Shown: positions 19,512 through 28,550 of the stretch, piece after piece
Layout: every line of letters starts with the position of its first letter
Position numbering within the stretch: position 1 is the stretch's first letter
Source: JAPPHA01 sp963662705
GTDB taxonomy: Bacteria; Pseudomonadota; Alphaproteobacteria; Rhodobacterales; Rhodobacteraceae
Length of the DNA stretch: 64,000 nt
Assembly (NCBI GenBank): GCA_963662705.2
Contig: OY759767.1
Location: 4,216,001-4,280,000 of the forward strand
Direction of reading: 5' to 3'
Notes under the pieces: model-generated
What the model was told of the DNA's origin: nothing
Database searches by the model: none
What the model saw: only the letters and a program-made list of their open reading frames with translations
Position numbers and translations under genes: made by a program

Positions 19512-19817
19512 CTCATGCACTGTATTCATCGTTAAATTTTTGCAATCAAACAACTTTGAAGTCCTCACGTTGCGTGGATCGGATCAGACTGTTGCAAATT
19601 TGCCACTTTCAACCTCCCCCCTTGCTTCGAATGGGATTTGTCGAGTTATCGACCGGAAGTCAGTTCTTTCGGAATCTTTTCAGTCACAAGTGCTGTGACC
19701 GATAGAATTTGGCGCTCGGATTGTCGAGGTGGCTTACGGTCCAAAACAAGGCCGGAATCGGGTGCCTGAAAACTTGATCGGCATCGAAGCGGCGCGATCA
19801 AATTCTCAAAATGCGAG
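19512..19817. promoter_or_regulatory. Intergenic segment between recombinase 3' end and site L; likely outward promoter
   Basis: This 306-bp stretch has no gene. It is the only sizeable non-coding space inside the site-bounded segment and lies directly upstream of porin 1. The part nearest the porin is AT-rich on the minus strand (TTGATT with an AATACA about 17 bases on, a weak sigma-70-like match). Its role as porin promoter is inferred from position. Confidence 0.35.
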
Positions 19818-20798
19818 CTACCTGCCATAGCGGAGGCGAGCGACCGCATTGCGGGTCGCCAGTTGCCCACGGGAATAATGCCCAGGCATTGCCTGGGACT
19901 TCCATCGGCCCGCAGCCTGCATGTCCGCAATTGAAGCGCCCGCAGCTGCCAAAGACTGGGCTGCACCCACGCGCAACGAATGCCCGGACACCCGTCCAGG
20001 CAAGGAGTCAATAACGGCGGCCCGATCCTTGATAATCTGACGAATGCTGCGGTCGGAAAGTGAGTCAAGCAGCTTCCCCGAATTTGTAATGCCGCGAAAC
20101 AGGGAACCATTCTCAATTCCTGTCAATTCGAGATAGCGACGTACCCGACATATTGTTGTGTCTCCGAGAAAAGCTACTGATCCTGTGGCTTCCTGGTCGG
20201 TCTTGCTGCGTCGGATCGTGAGTGTATTCGGTGCTTCCGCCTCGACGTCCGAAACCAGCAGGGCTGCAACCTCCGATACGCGCAAGAGCGCGTCCGAAGC
20301 AACGGAGACAATTGCCGCGTCTCGTAACCCTCGTACGGAACCGTCACTCCTTTCGGAAATTGAAGCGACGGTGTCGGCAATTCGCCAAGATATCCCGACC
20401 ACCTGACCTGCGCCCCGTCCGGAGTGCTTGCGCCGGAAACCTGCCAATTGTTGTGCGGTGTGGGCACCTGCGGGCGAGGGTTGGCCGGTAAACCGCGCTC
20501 GAAACTTCACAGCAGCTACGGCCATGGCCGCGCTTGGTGGGGCACGCCCGGCAGCAGCCAGGCTCGCGATATATGCAGCTAGACTTTCATCGTTCAGTGC
20601 GACGGCGTGCTCCCTCAGCCAAAGTGCAAGACGCCGAAGTGCTCCCTCATAAGCCCGACGCGTATTCGCGCTGACGCTTGCATCTGCGAGGCTTCGAGCA
20701 GTTTCCAATACCTCTCGCTGCGTAACAAGCTTGGATTGAATCGGTTCAGGCAAGGACAAGGAAACAGATGGGTTATGCGAGTGCGAAGTGAGTTTCAT
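19818..20798 (-). CDS. Tyrosine recombinase (phage-integrase family)
   Basis: A 326-residue recombinase with an N-terminal SAM-like core-binding domain (residues about 25-105, including ANTRRAYEGALRRLALWL) and a C-terminal catalytic domain. Catalytic residues are visible: R173 in LLRVSEVAAL, K199 in RRSKTDQE, H273 and R276 in SGHSLRVG, H/W299 in GRWKS and the nucleophile Y308 in GHYSRG. The ATG at 20798 follows a strong AAAAGGAG. The start is only 14 bases from site R, so its promoter must overlap the porin 2 leader. It sits alone between two divergent porin genes inside inverted dyad sites, which suggests it inverts this segment. It could also be a stranded cassette integrase. Confidence 0.9.
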   Translation of the reverse strand: MKLTSHSHNPSVSLSLPEPIQSKLVTQREVLETARSLADASVSANTRRAYEGALRRLALWLREHAVALNDESLAAYIASLAAAGRAPPSAAMAVAAVKFRARFTGQPSPAGAHTAQQLAGFRRKHSGRGAGQVVGISWRIADTVASISERSDGSVRGLRDAAIVSVASDALLRVSEVAALLVSDVEAEAPNTLTIRRSKTDQEATGSVAFLGDTTICRVRRYLELTGIENGSLFRGITNSGKLLDSLSDRSIRQIIKDRAAVIDSLPGRVSGHSLRVGAAQSLAAAGASIADMQAAGRWKSQAMPGHYSRGQLATRNAVARLRYGR

Positions 20799-20812
20799 GG
20801 CAACTCCTTTTA

Positions 20813-20836
20813 TTCCGATAAGGATGAATATCGGAA
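20813..20836. repeat. Dyad site R upstream of porin 2 (candidate recombination site)
   Basis: Arms TTCCGATA and TATCGGAA flank spacer AGGATGAA, the reverse complement of the site L spacer except for one edge base. It is 63 bases before the porin 2 ATG. Homology between the two porin leaders runs up to the arm nearest the recombinase segment and stops there. Confidence 0.75.
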
Positions 20837-20899
20837 GTGGATCGGAGAGTTTTCGTTCCAGTCATGCAAACAAGATTGGTTTAAAAAGGAAAACAAATC

Positions 20900-21931
20900 A
20901 TGAAACGACTGGTTCTCGCAACAACTTCGCTGGTTGTTGCCGGCGGCATGGCAGCCGCCGATGTCGCGGTCACCGGTTCCGCCGAACTCGGTGTAACCGG
21001 CGCAAAAGGCGCAGACGTGAAACTTCATCGCGACATCCGGGTCAAATTCGGCCTCTCGGGCGAGACCGACACCGGGCTGTCGTTCGGCGCGTCAGCGGAC
21101 TTCCACAATGCGGGCAAATATCGTGCTGGCGGCGCGGAAGGAGCCGTTCACATCAGTGGCGCGTTTGGCACTTTGACGCTTGGCAATACCGACGGTGGTT
21201 TTGACAAGGCGCTCTCGGAAGTCGGATCGGCTACGTCGATTGCCGACGATCACACCGGACACGCCGGCTATAATGGCAACTCGGGGCTTGACGGGTTCAC
21301 CGGCAATGGCGGTAGCATTCTCCGCTACGACTACTCGCTCGGTGGCGTCACTGTTTCTGCGTCCGGCGAGTTCGGTGCGGATGACTCCAGCGACTCCACG
21401 CTCGGTGCCGGAGTTGCCTGGTCGGGTGATCTTGGTGGTATTGGTATAGGCGTTGGCATTGGTTACCAGACTGGCTCCAAGGACGTTGCCGACGGGACCG
21501 ATGCCAATTTGACGGACACGCATAAAGCGTCGATAATTGGGGCGAGCGTTTCGGCTGACATGGGCAACGGCTTTTCTGTCACTGGCAATTACTCTTCGAA
21601 AAGCGAAGACATCACCCAAGACATTGCCGCTGATGGGACTAACACGTCTGCAGCCGATGACCAGATGATCAAAATCGTTCATTCCGCCATTGGTATTGCG
21701 TATACTGCGGGCGATCTGACCGTCGGAGTGAACGCTGGCAGTAGTACAACGAAGACAGCGCACGGAACAGGCGGCTCTGATTCCGATACGGAAGTGAAAA
21801 GCTCCGGTACAGGCATTGCCGTGGTCTACAGCCTCGGTACCGGCGTATCCTTCCAGGTTGGTGCTGGCTCCGGCAAGAACGGTGCCACAAAGGAAAGCTC
21901 CTGGTCAGCTGGCTTGGCCTTCAGCTTCTGA
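20900..21931 (+). CDS. Porin (Rhodobacter-type), porin 2
   Basis: A 343-residue porin with the same signal peptide and first strands as porin 1: long blocks of 40 or more identical bases within codons 1-75. It then diverges in the loops, with a shorter loop after GEFGADDSSDS than porin 1. It retains GAFGTLTLGNTD, GIGYQTGSK, SVSADMGNGFSV and the terminal WSAGLAFSF. AAAAAGGAAAAC lies before the ATG. Between this leader and the recombinase start there are only about 40 bases, so little room exists for its own promoter in the present orientation. It is intact. Confidence 0.92.
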   Translation: MKRLVLATTSLVVAGGMAAADVAVTGSAELGVTGAKGADVKLHRDIRVKFGLSGETDTGLSFGASADFHNAGKYRAGGAEGAVHISGAFGTLTLGNTDGGFDKALSEVGSATSIADDHTGHAGYNGNSGLDGFTGNGGSILRYDYSLGGVTVSASGEFGADDSSDSTLGAGVAWSGDLGGIGIGVGIGYQTGSKDVADGTDANLTDTHKASIIGASVSADMGNGFSVTGNYSSKSEDITQDIAADGTNTSAADDQMIKIVHSAIGIAYTAGDLTVGVNAGSSTTKTAHGTGGSDSDTEVKSSGTGIAVVYSLGTGVSFQVGAGSGKNGATKESSWSAGLAFSF

Positions 21932-21961
21932 TGTAAAACCACAAAGCTAAAGCTTGCAATG

Positions 21962-22003
21962 CGGCGCACAGCAGAAAGCCATTTGATGTTGTGCGCCGTT
22001 TCT
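21962..22003 (+). terminator. Rho-independent-like terminator of porin 2
   Basis: CGGCGCACA at 21962-21970 pairs with TGTGCGCCG at 21990-21998, a 9-bp perfect stem with a 19-base loop, followed by TTTCTC. It is 30 bases past the stop and resembles the porin 1 hairpin in its GCGCAC core. Confidence 0.75.
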
Positions 22004-22207
22004 CATTGGTTCCAGCCCACAAAAACTTCGATTGTCATTTGAGGATGTTATGGTGAGAGCCTCTTGCCAATTTCCTGCGAAAAACCAAAAATCGTGATGG
22101 TCTGTTGCGTGTTCCAGGACAACTCGGAATGAAGGCTTACGGATCGTACACCCGATTCAGATTTTTTTTATTCCGATCTTTCAGTTGACACTGATTACAA
22201 ACCTTGA

Positions 22208-22516
22208 TCAGGCGGAAATTGATTCAGTCGAGAACGTGAGAAGTTCAAGCGCCGTCGGCGCTTCGTCTTCACCGTGTCTTGAGACGAAAACATCCTCAAT
22301 CTTGACGTTACCGACGAATAACCTCTCGAGGTCGGCAACAATGTTAGCAACCGGCTGGAGCACGCGCTCGACGAATTCGCGGGACAGGGCAATGTTCCAA
22401 TACAACACAACGCTTGCCGCATTCGATGAATTGATCTCCTGAATTATTTTGTGATGCGCTCGACCGCATCGCAGCGCGAGGAGTTCATTCCACCGCCGAT
22501 GAACCAGCAAAGACAA
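22208..22516 (-). pseudogene. 3' fragment of a PilO-like gene
   Basis: The reading frame matches the last third of the protein at 36484-37701: RRWNELLA, VVLYWNIALSREFVERVLQP, then ADLERLFVGNVKIED and APTALELLTF, roughly half identical. No start or N-terminal part exists. It lies tail to tail with porin 2, the mirror image of the arrangement at 37.3-38.3 kb. Confidence 0.75.
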
Positions 22517-22635
22517 GACCGAGCTTCAGCATTTTAGTAAGGGGTATTGGATATTTCAATTTGTGGGCGGCGTTCTCCCAAGGCATGCATAGGCCAGACT
22601 ACCGAATAACTTCATTGCAAGCACAGCCGATACCT

Positions 22636-23820
22636 TCAAAATGCTTGATTCAGGTACCAATTCGAATGGTTGGAAAACGAAGACTCAATGCCATATACCC
22701 CGACGCGGCTTTTTGTCTCGGCCACGATAGTGGTGACATTCCAGAGGCGAGCCATTGATCGACCGACCTTGATTCTGGCAATTTCGATCGGCACAGGCTG
22801 CGTCCAGTAGTCGCTCGCTGCAACCACGATCACGTCGTTTGTCTCGGGTCCATTGAAAACCCATGCCATCGGTGAAAACGCCTCAAAGCAGATGAGCCAA
22901 CGGACACGGTCAGAACCGACTATGACGGTCTGAAGGCTTCCCGCCCCAATTTTCCAGTCGATAGTCGGATCACCGGCGTTTACCGGTAAGGCAATCAGCC
23001 TTTCATACACCGGTTTGGGGTCACAGCTGCCGTCGAAGTTGAACCTGTAAATTGCTGGGCGTCCATTCTTTTCGATCGCGCCTACGTAGATCATAGCCTT
23101 GCGTGCATTTGCATACCTACACCAACGATCAATTGAAAAAGAGTTGGTGCGGTCAATGACGTTTTCGCCAAGAAAAACAACGCTCGCATTCGGAAGCACA
23201 TCAAGCAGGTGGCGGTCGCGACTTGCTGTGGTCAGCGCCGGAAGCGGTGAAATTTCGACCTCCGAAAACCCTTTGGCTTCAACGGGTTCATGGATTAACC
23301 AGCAACTGATGGATGTTATTGATGCCGCTGCTACAGTTGCGGTTCGTACCGATCGTGACCGTACGTCCAGACCAGCCAGAGACAGGGGAATCAACAGGAT
23401 TCCGATTATCCCGGAACCTGGCCACAGGTCACCCGCGACCAGTGCAGGTGAACCAACATACCACGGAAACATCAGTCCAAGCGCGACAGCAAGTCCGGCG
23501 TTCAGCAAGGCAAAGGCAAGAGCTGCTATGGCAGGAAACGCCAGAAGCAAACCTATCAGTATCGAAAGGTCGACCTGAAGATTCAGGAAGCCCATCCAGA
23601 TCGGCAGGAAAGCCGCAGCGTGCCATCCGAACGCGATCGCAAATCGACGGCGACGATTTCTTGTCAGAATTACCGTGGCAAGTCCCGCTGCCCCTACGAA
23701 AAGTGGAATAAACGAGACGTAGAACCCTCCTGCCGCGACGGCAAACACAAGGGACGCAATGACGGTGTCAGCGCACCCGGTACGGGTCCACCTTGAATTT
23801 GACCACAACTGACTCGCCAA
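22636..23820 (-). CDS. traB: TraB-like conjugal transfer protein (membrane plus nitrilase-like domain)
   Basis: A 394-residue protein with at least five hydrophobic segments in residues 20-190 and a C-terminal soluble part with nitrilase/apolipoprotein N-acyltransferase character (VVFLGENVID, then RWLICFEAFSP with the cysteine-containing CFE motif). This architecture fits TraB of Ti-type plasmids. It is the last gene of the leftward operon. The frame starts at a TTG within the preceding gene, overlapping about 50 bases; no ATG is available near the start, so the exact start is unsure. The enzymatic role, if any, is unknown. Confidence 0.6.
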   Translation of the reverse strand: MASQLWSNSRWTRTGCADTVIASLVFAVAAGGFYVSFIPLFVGAAGLATVILTRNRRRRFAIAFGWHAAAFLPIWMGFLNLQVDLSILIGLLLAFPAIAALAFALLNAGLAVALGLMFPWYVGSPALVAGDLWPGSGIIGILLIPLSLAGLDVRSRSVRTATVAAASITSISCWLIHEPVEAKGFSEVEISPLPALTTASRDRHLLDVLPNASVVFLGENVIDRTNSFSIDRWCRYANARKAMIYVGAIEKNGRPAIYRFNFDGSCDPKPVYERLIALPVNAGDPTIDWKIGAGSLQTVIVGSDRVRWLICFEAFSPMAWVFNGPETNDVIVVAASDYWTQPVPIEIARIKVGRSMARLWNVTTIVAETKSRVGVYGIESSFSNHSNWYLNQAF

Positions 23821-24526
23821 GGGATCCGTTCTCCCTCGCCTGGTTGATGTTTCGAACGATCGCGGGATTGGTTTCGAGATAGCGGATCTTCGGTTGAGCC
23901 AGGGTCATTGCAATCCGACTGGCGCCGATGCCCGGATGTCCGTAGTGAAACGTGGCGGGACTTCCGGTCGATCCGGTTGCCCCTGTGCTCCGCAGAAACC
24001 GAACAAATGCATCTCGTGAAACCAGCGCACGGTTTCCGGCGACGCCGTGCCAAGCCGACCGCCCTTTGCCCTGTCCGGCAACACGAGGGAGCGCCGCCCA
24101 GACGACTGCAAGGCAATTTGCAAATGACGAAAGCTGGCGTTTTCCGTAACCGCATTCGTCAAGAAGTCGGTTTGCAAGTTCATCCTGAAGATCTTTGTCG
24201 AACAACCTGTCCGGATCGAGGTGATAGTCCCGGGAAAGCCTCGTCAGCGTTTGGTAGATGAACTGGTATCTCCCGACCGCAGTGGATACCACTCTCGGCC
24301 GAATGTGCCGTTGCCACGCCAGGACTTCATGCAAGTGCATACGGGTCAATGGTCTGGGCGGCGCCTCACGCGTTTTCGCATGAACTGAATCATAACCGCC
24401 GGGCGCTTCGTTCTTGGCAATAAAATCGAGGATTGCAGCTCGGTCTGGCAAAGAGCTGACAGGCGATGCGATTGCAAAAAGAGTAAGTGCACCAACGACG
24501 AGGGATTTCAGTACGCCAACAACCAC
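23768..24526 (-). CDS. Secreted muramidase-like protein of the secretion locus
   Basis: A 252-residue protein with a signal peptide (SLVVGALTLFAIASPVSSL). The mature part reads as a lysozyme-type glycosidase: IAKNEAPGGYDSVHA (catalytic glutamate in NEAPGG), RPLTRMHLHEVLAWQ and STAVGRYQFIYQTL, followed by LDPDRLFDKDLQDELANRLL. Such enzymes open the peptidoglycan for envelope-spanning machines, the job VirB1 or TrbN does elsewhere. Its start overlaps the virB10-like gene by 19 bases and its end overlaps the traB-like gene. Confidence 0.8.
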   Translation of the reverse strand: MVVGVLKSLVVGALTLFAIASPVSSLPDRAAILDFIAKNEAPGGYDSVHAKTREAPPRPLTRMHLHEVLAWQRHIRPRVVSTAVGRYQFIYQTLTRLSRDYHLDPDRLFDKDLQDELANRLLDECGYGKRQLSSFANCLAVVWAALPRVAGQGKGRSAWHGVAGNRALVSRDAFVRFLRSTGATGSTGSPATFHYGHPGIGASRIAMTLAQPKIRYLETNPAIVRNINQARENGSLGESVVVKFKVDPYRVR

Positions 24527-25737
24527 AGGTCCGTTTCCAGTGTTACGTTAACCTCGGTCCCGGCTGAAACCCGGAATGATGGCGGCTGGTTAAGGTCTCT
24601 CTTCAGCAGTCTTTCTGAAACCGCCACGGCGGAATCTCCCGTCGCCTTTCGGATGGCATCCGCAAGTTGATCGCCATCGTTGTCTTCCCGCCGAGCGAGA
24701 CTCCCCAAAAGGTTAATCGCGAACGCGGAGCCCAAAGTCTTCAGAAAACGCGATTCCCTTGTTCCTCGGACGCCGTAAATGCCTGAAAGGTCCGACGTTA
24801 CCGCATTCCCGGGTGAAACGGCAACTCCGTTCGGAAACTGTAGTCGTTCCCATCCTATGGAGAGACGATCGGCATGAACGTCTTGAGCTGATTCATAACG
24901 GCCAAGAAGAAACGACCCCTTTGGAATCAGGATACGGGTCCCCGTTACGCCGTCGCGAACATCTGAAGTGACCTGTGCTCGAACCGTTCCATTCATGCCG
25001 GAATCAATACTCGTAAGGAGAACCGAGGGAATGACGGTACCTGCAAACAGCCGGTGCACGTTGTTCGGATGATCAGGTCGAGGCCCGGCCGCCGAATTTC
25101 CCGCCGCACTTTGGCCAAAGGCGAAATGACTGCCATCAAGGTCAACGTCAGATGCAATCTCTGTCGAAGAGTATCTGCGATCAGCAAGTGTTTTAGATCC
25201 GATCCCGCCAACTATGTTCGGTAATGACGAAGGCTGCGGACCGATTGCAGGTTCATTTGGGCCCGCCTCCGTTCGCAACTCGTCGCCTGGCCCATGTTCA
25301 TCGGATCGGCTGCCGAGTTGGTGCAGCCCTTGACCAAGCGGAGAGAGATCAGCTTCCCAGGCCAGGTCATCCATTCGTCGACGTTCCTCCTCCAACCGGC
25401 GGAGGGTTTCCTGAAGTTGCCGCTCGGACACAAGGTCGGCGCGTACATTTGGTTCGTCAGTCGGAGATTCGTTGCTTCGCCCACTGTTCCGGCCAGCGAA
25501 CTGTCGCGACTTTCGGTCCGCCAGCATGCGTTCACCTTCGTCAACCACCCGTTCCGCTTGCCCGGAATCTGTGTCCTGTTCGACGACTCTTGCAGACATG
25601 ATGTCGGCGGTTTGCCACCTTGTCTTGCCGAGAGCCCAGCCAAGCGCGATGATCAGCGCGACCATTACGGCGCCGACGATGACCGTAGAAGTGTTTTTAC
25701 TGAGAACGACTCGGCTGTTCGGATCAATCGCCTGCAT
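24508..25737 (-). CDS. trbI: TrbI/VirB10 core-complex protein
   Basis: A 409-residue protein: short cytoplasmic N-terminus, one transmembrane helix (IVGAVMVALIIALGWALG, residues about 20-38), a long variable linker rich in charged residues, and a C-terminal VirB10 beta-barrel domain (IPSVLLTSIDSGMNGTVRAQ, then GTRILIPKGSFLLGRY and VSPGNAVTSDLSGIYG). It spans both membranes and links the ATPases to the outer-membrane ring. It overlaps the trbF-like gene by 14 bases. The family's usual length is 380-470 residues, so it is full length. Confidence 0.92.
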   Translation of the reverse strand: MQAIDPNSRVVLSKNTSTVIVGAVMVALIIALGWALGKTRWQTADIMSARVVEQDTDSGQAERVVDEGERMLADRKSRQFAGRNSGRSNESPTDEPNVRADLVSERQLQETLRRLEEERRRMDDLAWEADLSPLGQGLHQLGSRSDEHGPGDELRTEAGPNEPAIGPQPSSLPNIVGGIGSKTLADRRYSSTEIASDVDLDGSHFAFGQSAAGNSAAGPRPDHPNNVHRLFAGTVIPSVLLTSIDSGMNGTVRAQVTSDVRDGVTGTRILIPKGSFLLGRYESAQDVHADRLSIGWERLQFPNGVAVSPGNAVTSDLSGIYGVRGTRESRFLKTLGSAFAINLLGSLARREDNDGDQLADAIRKATGDSAVAVSERLLKRDLNQPPSFRVSAGTEVNVTLETDLWLLAY

Positions 25738-26419
25738 GGATTCTGACTCTCTGGATATCGATGTTCTCGATCATCAGGCCCAGCGGGTTGACTTCGAGTG
25801 CCTCGCGTCCGGCCGAAGCTTGCTGCCCCAAGACAAGAATTCCGACGAACCGATCTTCGGACAGGAATTCGCCGGTATTTCGGTCACTGACGGTTTCGGT
25901 CCATTCCACGCGCCAGGATTTACCGCCGGCAAAACTCACTGACGTCACGTGAACGAAAACCGTCTCACGGTCCCAACGGACGACCGGGTTCGTTTCCTCG
26001 CTCTGATAGGCATCACTCAACACGCGGTAGGCCTGGCTGTCGGTCGGCAGGAAACTGTACAGGCGCCGGAGGTTTCGTTCCAGGACCGCCAGATCGGCGG
26101 GGATTGACCGTCCCCTCTCGATAAATCGCTGCAGTTCGCGTTTCACGACGTTCGTCGGCCATTCGCCGATTGTACGCGGCTGTGGCAAGGATTCCGCGCG
26201 ACCAAGATCGTCTACCTTGACCAGGTAAGGCACATACTCGCTCTGGCTCGCAGCCCAGATCCCGAAGCCGAGTCCGACGGCCCCGACAAGCGTTCCGGCG
26301 ATTGCCAGCCAGAAAAACCTCTGTGCATTCGCTGCATGGAAGGCGAATCTCTCGTCCCACTCCCGCTGGGCGGAGATATACGGGTTGTGGCCGCCGATTT
26401 CGGATTTTCGAGCACTCAT
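25724..26419 (-). CDS. trbF: TrbF/VirB8-like inner-membrane scaffold protein
   Basis: A 231-residue protein starting MSARKSEIGGHNPYISAQREWDERF, the TrbF signature. One transmembrane helix (FFWLAIAGTLVGAVGLGFGIWA) is followed by a periplasmic NTF2-like VirB8 domain, including YVPYLVKVDDLGRAE and WRVEWTETVSDRNTGE. VirB8 proteins nucleate assembly of the T4SS. I prefer the ATG at 26419; a TTG at 26446 would overlap the upstream stop. It is in the middle of the leftward operon. Confidence 0.9.
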   Translation of the reverse strand: MSARKSEIGGHNPYISAQREWDERFAFHAANAQRFFWLAIAGTLVGAVGLGFGIWAASQSEYVPYLVKVDDLGRAESLPQPRTIGEWPTNVVKRELQRFIERGRSIPADLAVLERNLRRLYSFLPTDSQAYRVLSDAYQSEETNPVVRWDRETVFVHVTSVSFAGGKSWRVEWTETVSDRNTGEFLSEDRFVGILVLGQQASAGREALEVNPLGLMIENIDIQRVRIHAGD

Positions 26420-26442
26420 CTGCGAAACCCTTGCACGACATT

Positions 26443-27651
26443 TCAATCCTTGTCTGAACGTTCCGATCGATCCAGCCAGTCGAGGATGTCTCGACTGGCC
26501 TTTCGGTGCAGGGCCTCACCTGACAGTCCGGCTACAGCGCCGCTGGCGGCACCGGTCGCGACACCCTTGATGACCGGACCGGTCTTCGCTGCCACGCCTG
26601 CCATTCCGCCTGGCGGTTTGACGCCGAGGGCGGTGCCAGCCAGTGCTTCAAGGTTTGCGGTGCGAGCGGCGCGAACGCCACCTTTCGCACCGCCGTACAC
26701 GGCCCCGCCTCCCGCTCGCCCCACAGCTCCCGCAGTGCGCCATGCAGTCATTCCGACCCGGCTTCCGACCATTGTTGCAGACGAGCCGGAACCCGGTCCG
26801 GACACGATTCTTTCGACCGCCGTCGGAAGCCTGAGAACGAGTATCAGCCCGACAACCTGGATGATCAGGATCTGGATGGCCGAAAACAGGTCGCCGTCCG
26901 CCTGAAACGTCGTTTCCAGTGTCGCCATGACAAGGCCGTTGACGATCAAAAGAGTAAGGAGCTTGAACCCCATGCCGATCAACATGCGGAGATAGGACAT
27001 GGCGATATCGCGCGTGGATTCCAGGCCGCCGAACCCGAGTCCGAGGAGGCCCGCAACCGCGGCGAGATAGAGCTCCGCGTAGACGACAACGACAAATGCC
27101 GCCATCGCTGCGGCCGTTATCGCGACCGCAACCGACACGAGCACCAGTCCAACCGAATGTCCCGGGCTCAGGACTGAGACCTCGCCCAGCAGCCTGCCGA
27201 CCATGTCGAGCGCCTGGGAAAGGATTGCCGACGGCGAAGGCTCCGCCGTACTGCCGCCGACGCGAGCCACTGCAACCGCACTGTCGATGACAAGACGGAC
27301 CAATTGGTCGCCGAAATTCAGGCAAAGAACGAGTACACCGACCGTGACCAGCCGAACGATCAGCTTCGTCAAAAGCGCCGAAAGGCCCTCTCCCTGAAGC
27401 GTGCCTTTTGCGAACGTCCATGCGAATTCGATTGCCGCCAGGGTGTAGAGAAGCGTGATGGCAGCGTTGGCGATGTTGTCAGACATGCCGGAGGAAACCT
27501 GTTCCACCATGCGCACCAACGAATCAAGTCGAGCGGGCGCATCCTGGGCATTCGCAGGAACCGGCATACAGACTGCTCCGAAACAGAAGATTGCCGTTGC
27601 CAAACATTCACGTGCCACTGATCGACGCTTGCTCGATGTCTTCGTTTTCAT
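26443..27651 (-). CDS. trbL: TrbL/VirB6-like polytopic membrane protein
   Basis: A 402-residue protein with a signal-like N-terminus (ending VPANAQ), at least six hydrophobic helices between residues about 50 and 275, and a glycine/alanine-rich soluble tail (GRAGGGAVYGGAKGG). The core segment FAKGTLQGEGLSALLTKLI and FGGLESTRDIAMSYLRMLI fits TrbL. It forms part of the inner-membrane channel. Its ATG overlaps the trbJ-like stop by four bases. Confidence 0.9.
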   Translation of the reverse strand: MKTKTSSKRRSVARECLATAIFCFGAVCMPVPANAQDAPARLDSLVRMVEQVSSGMSDNIANAAITLLYTLAAIEFAWTFAKGTLQGEGLSALLTKLIVRLVTVGVLVLCLNFGDQLVRLVIDSAVAVARVGGSTAEPSPSAILSQALDMVGRLLGEVSVLSPGHSVGLVLVSVAVAITAAAMAAFVVVVYAELYLAAVAGLLGLGFGGLESTRDIAMSYLRMLIGMGFKLLTLLIVNGLVMATLETTFQADGDLFSAIQILIIQVVGLILVLRLPTAVERIVSGPGSGSSATMVGSRVGMTAWRTAGAVGRAGGGAVYGGAKGGVRAARTANLEALAGTALGVKPPGGMAGVAAKTGPVIKGVATGAASGAVAGLSGEALHRKASRDILDWLDRSERSDKD

Positions 27652-28550
27652 CGCTCAATGCCCAGTAATTCGTGGATGCTTGCGCCAGGGCTGACTTCAC
27701 CCCGCTCCGTTGCGAGCTGCTCGTCAAAACGACGTTGAAGCGCCTCGCGTGCGTCCATTTCCAGCAGGGTCCTGGACCATGCGACGGCAGTCTGTTCTGC
27801 CTGGGCGGCCTGCAAGGATCTGAGATCGAGCACCTGCCTGGAAAGACTGGTCGCCAACTCGTTTGCCACCTGCAATGCGGCAAGGTTGCCGCTGGCCGAA
27901 TTTGCTCGATCGGCCAACAAGTCGACGAACCGGGCTTCGGTTTCCACATCGTCGTTGGTCAATCCCGCCTTTCCCAGGCTGGTTTCAAGTGCGGCTGCCC
28001 AACGGGACTGGAGGGCGTCGTAGCGTTCGGCAAAGGAGTTTCGCGAATACCCCTCTTGATCAAACAACGGATCGGAAACCTGCCCGGACTTAAGAAAGGC
28101 GTCCAGTTCACGTCCGGACTGGATGAGACTGCCCGCCTCCATATACAGTCTGCGAAGCTGAACTATGGGGTCGTGAGCCCGCCGGTGAAAACTCCCCGGC
28201 AACCGTTCGGTATTCGCCACCATGTTACGATAGGCGAGAATCAGGTTTCGAAGCTGCTCGACTTCCGTAGCCAAGGTGTTTCCGGCTATCGAAAGATGAG
28301 AGGTTTCCAGTGACGTCAAGCGGGCGAGTTCGGCATTGTTCAAGAGTTGGGTCCATTCGGTTGCGACACCCGCGACTCCACCCGCCATTGCTTCCTTCGG
28401 AGGTCCGAGGAGCATCACGAACGCAATGAGGGCACATTTCAGGCCCCGCGCGGCCCTTGCTGCATTGGCAAGTCTTGCGAACTTCCCCGTCGGCAATGGA
28501 GAATTGAGCCTGAAACAACGAAAGGCGCGCAAGGAGTATGCTCTATGCAT
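27648..28550 (-). CDS. trbJ: TrbJ/VirB5-like periplasmic pilus protein
   Basis: A 300-residue secreted protein: signal segment ALIAFVMLLGPPKEAMAGG, then the TrbJ pattern ATEWTQLLNNAELA, VEQLRNLILAYRNMV and a long coiled-coil helix region (QVANELATSLSRQVLDLRSL). VirB5 homologues sit at the pilus tip. I chose the ATG at 28550, which overlaps the trbE-like stop by eight bases, rather than a frame extension to 28691 that lies wholly within the upstream gene. Confidence 0.88.
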   Translation of the reverse strand: MHRAYSLRAFRCFRLNSPLPTGKFARLANAARAARGLKCALIAFVMLLGPPKEAMAGGVAGVATEWTQLLNNAELARLTSLETSHLSIAGNTLATEVEQLRNLILAYRNMVANTERLPGSFHRRAHDPIVQLRRLYMEAGSLIQSGRELDAFLKSGQVSDPLFDQEGYSRNSFAERYDALQSRWAAALETSLGKAGLTNDDVETEARFVDLLADRANSASGNLAALQVANELATSLSRQVLDLRSLQAAQAEQTAVAWSRTLLEMDAREALQRRFDEQLATERGEVSPGASIHELLGIER

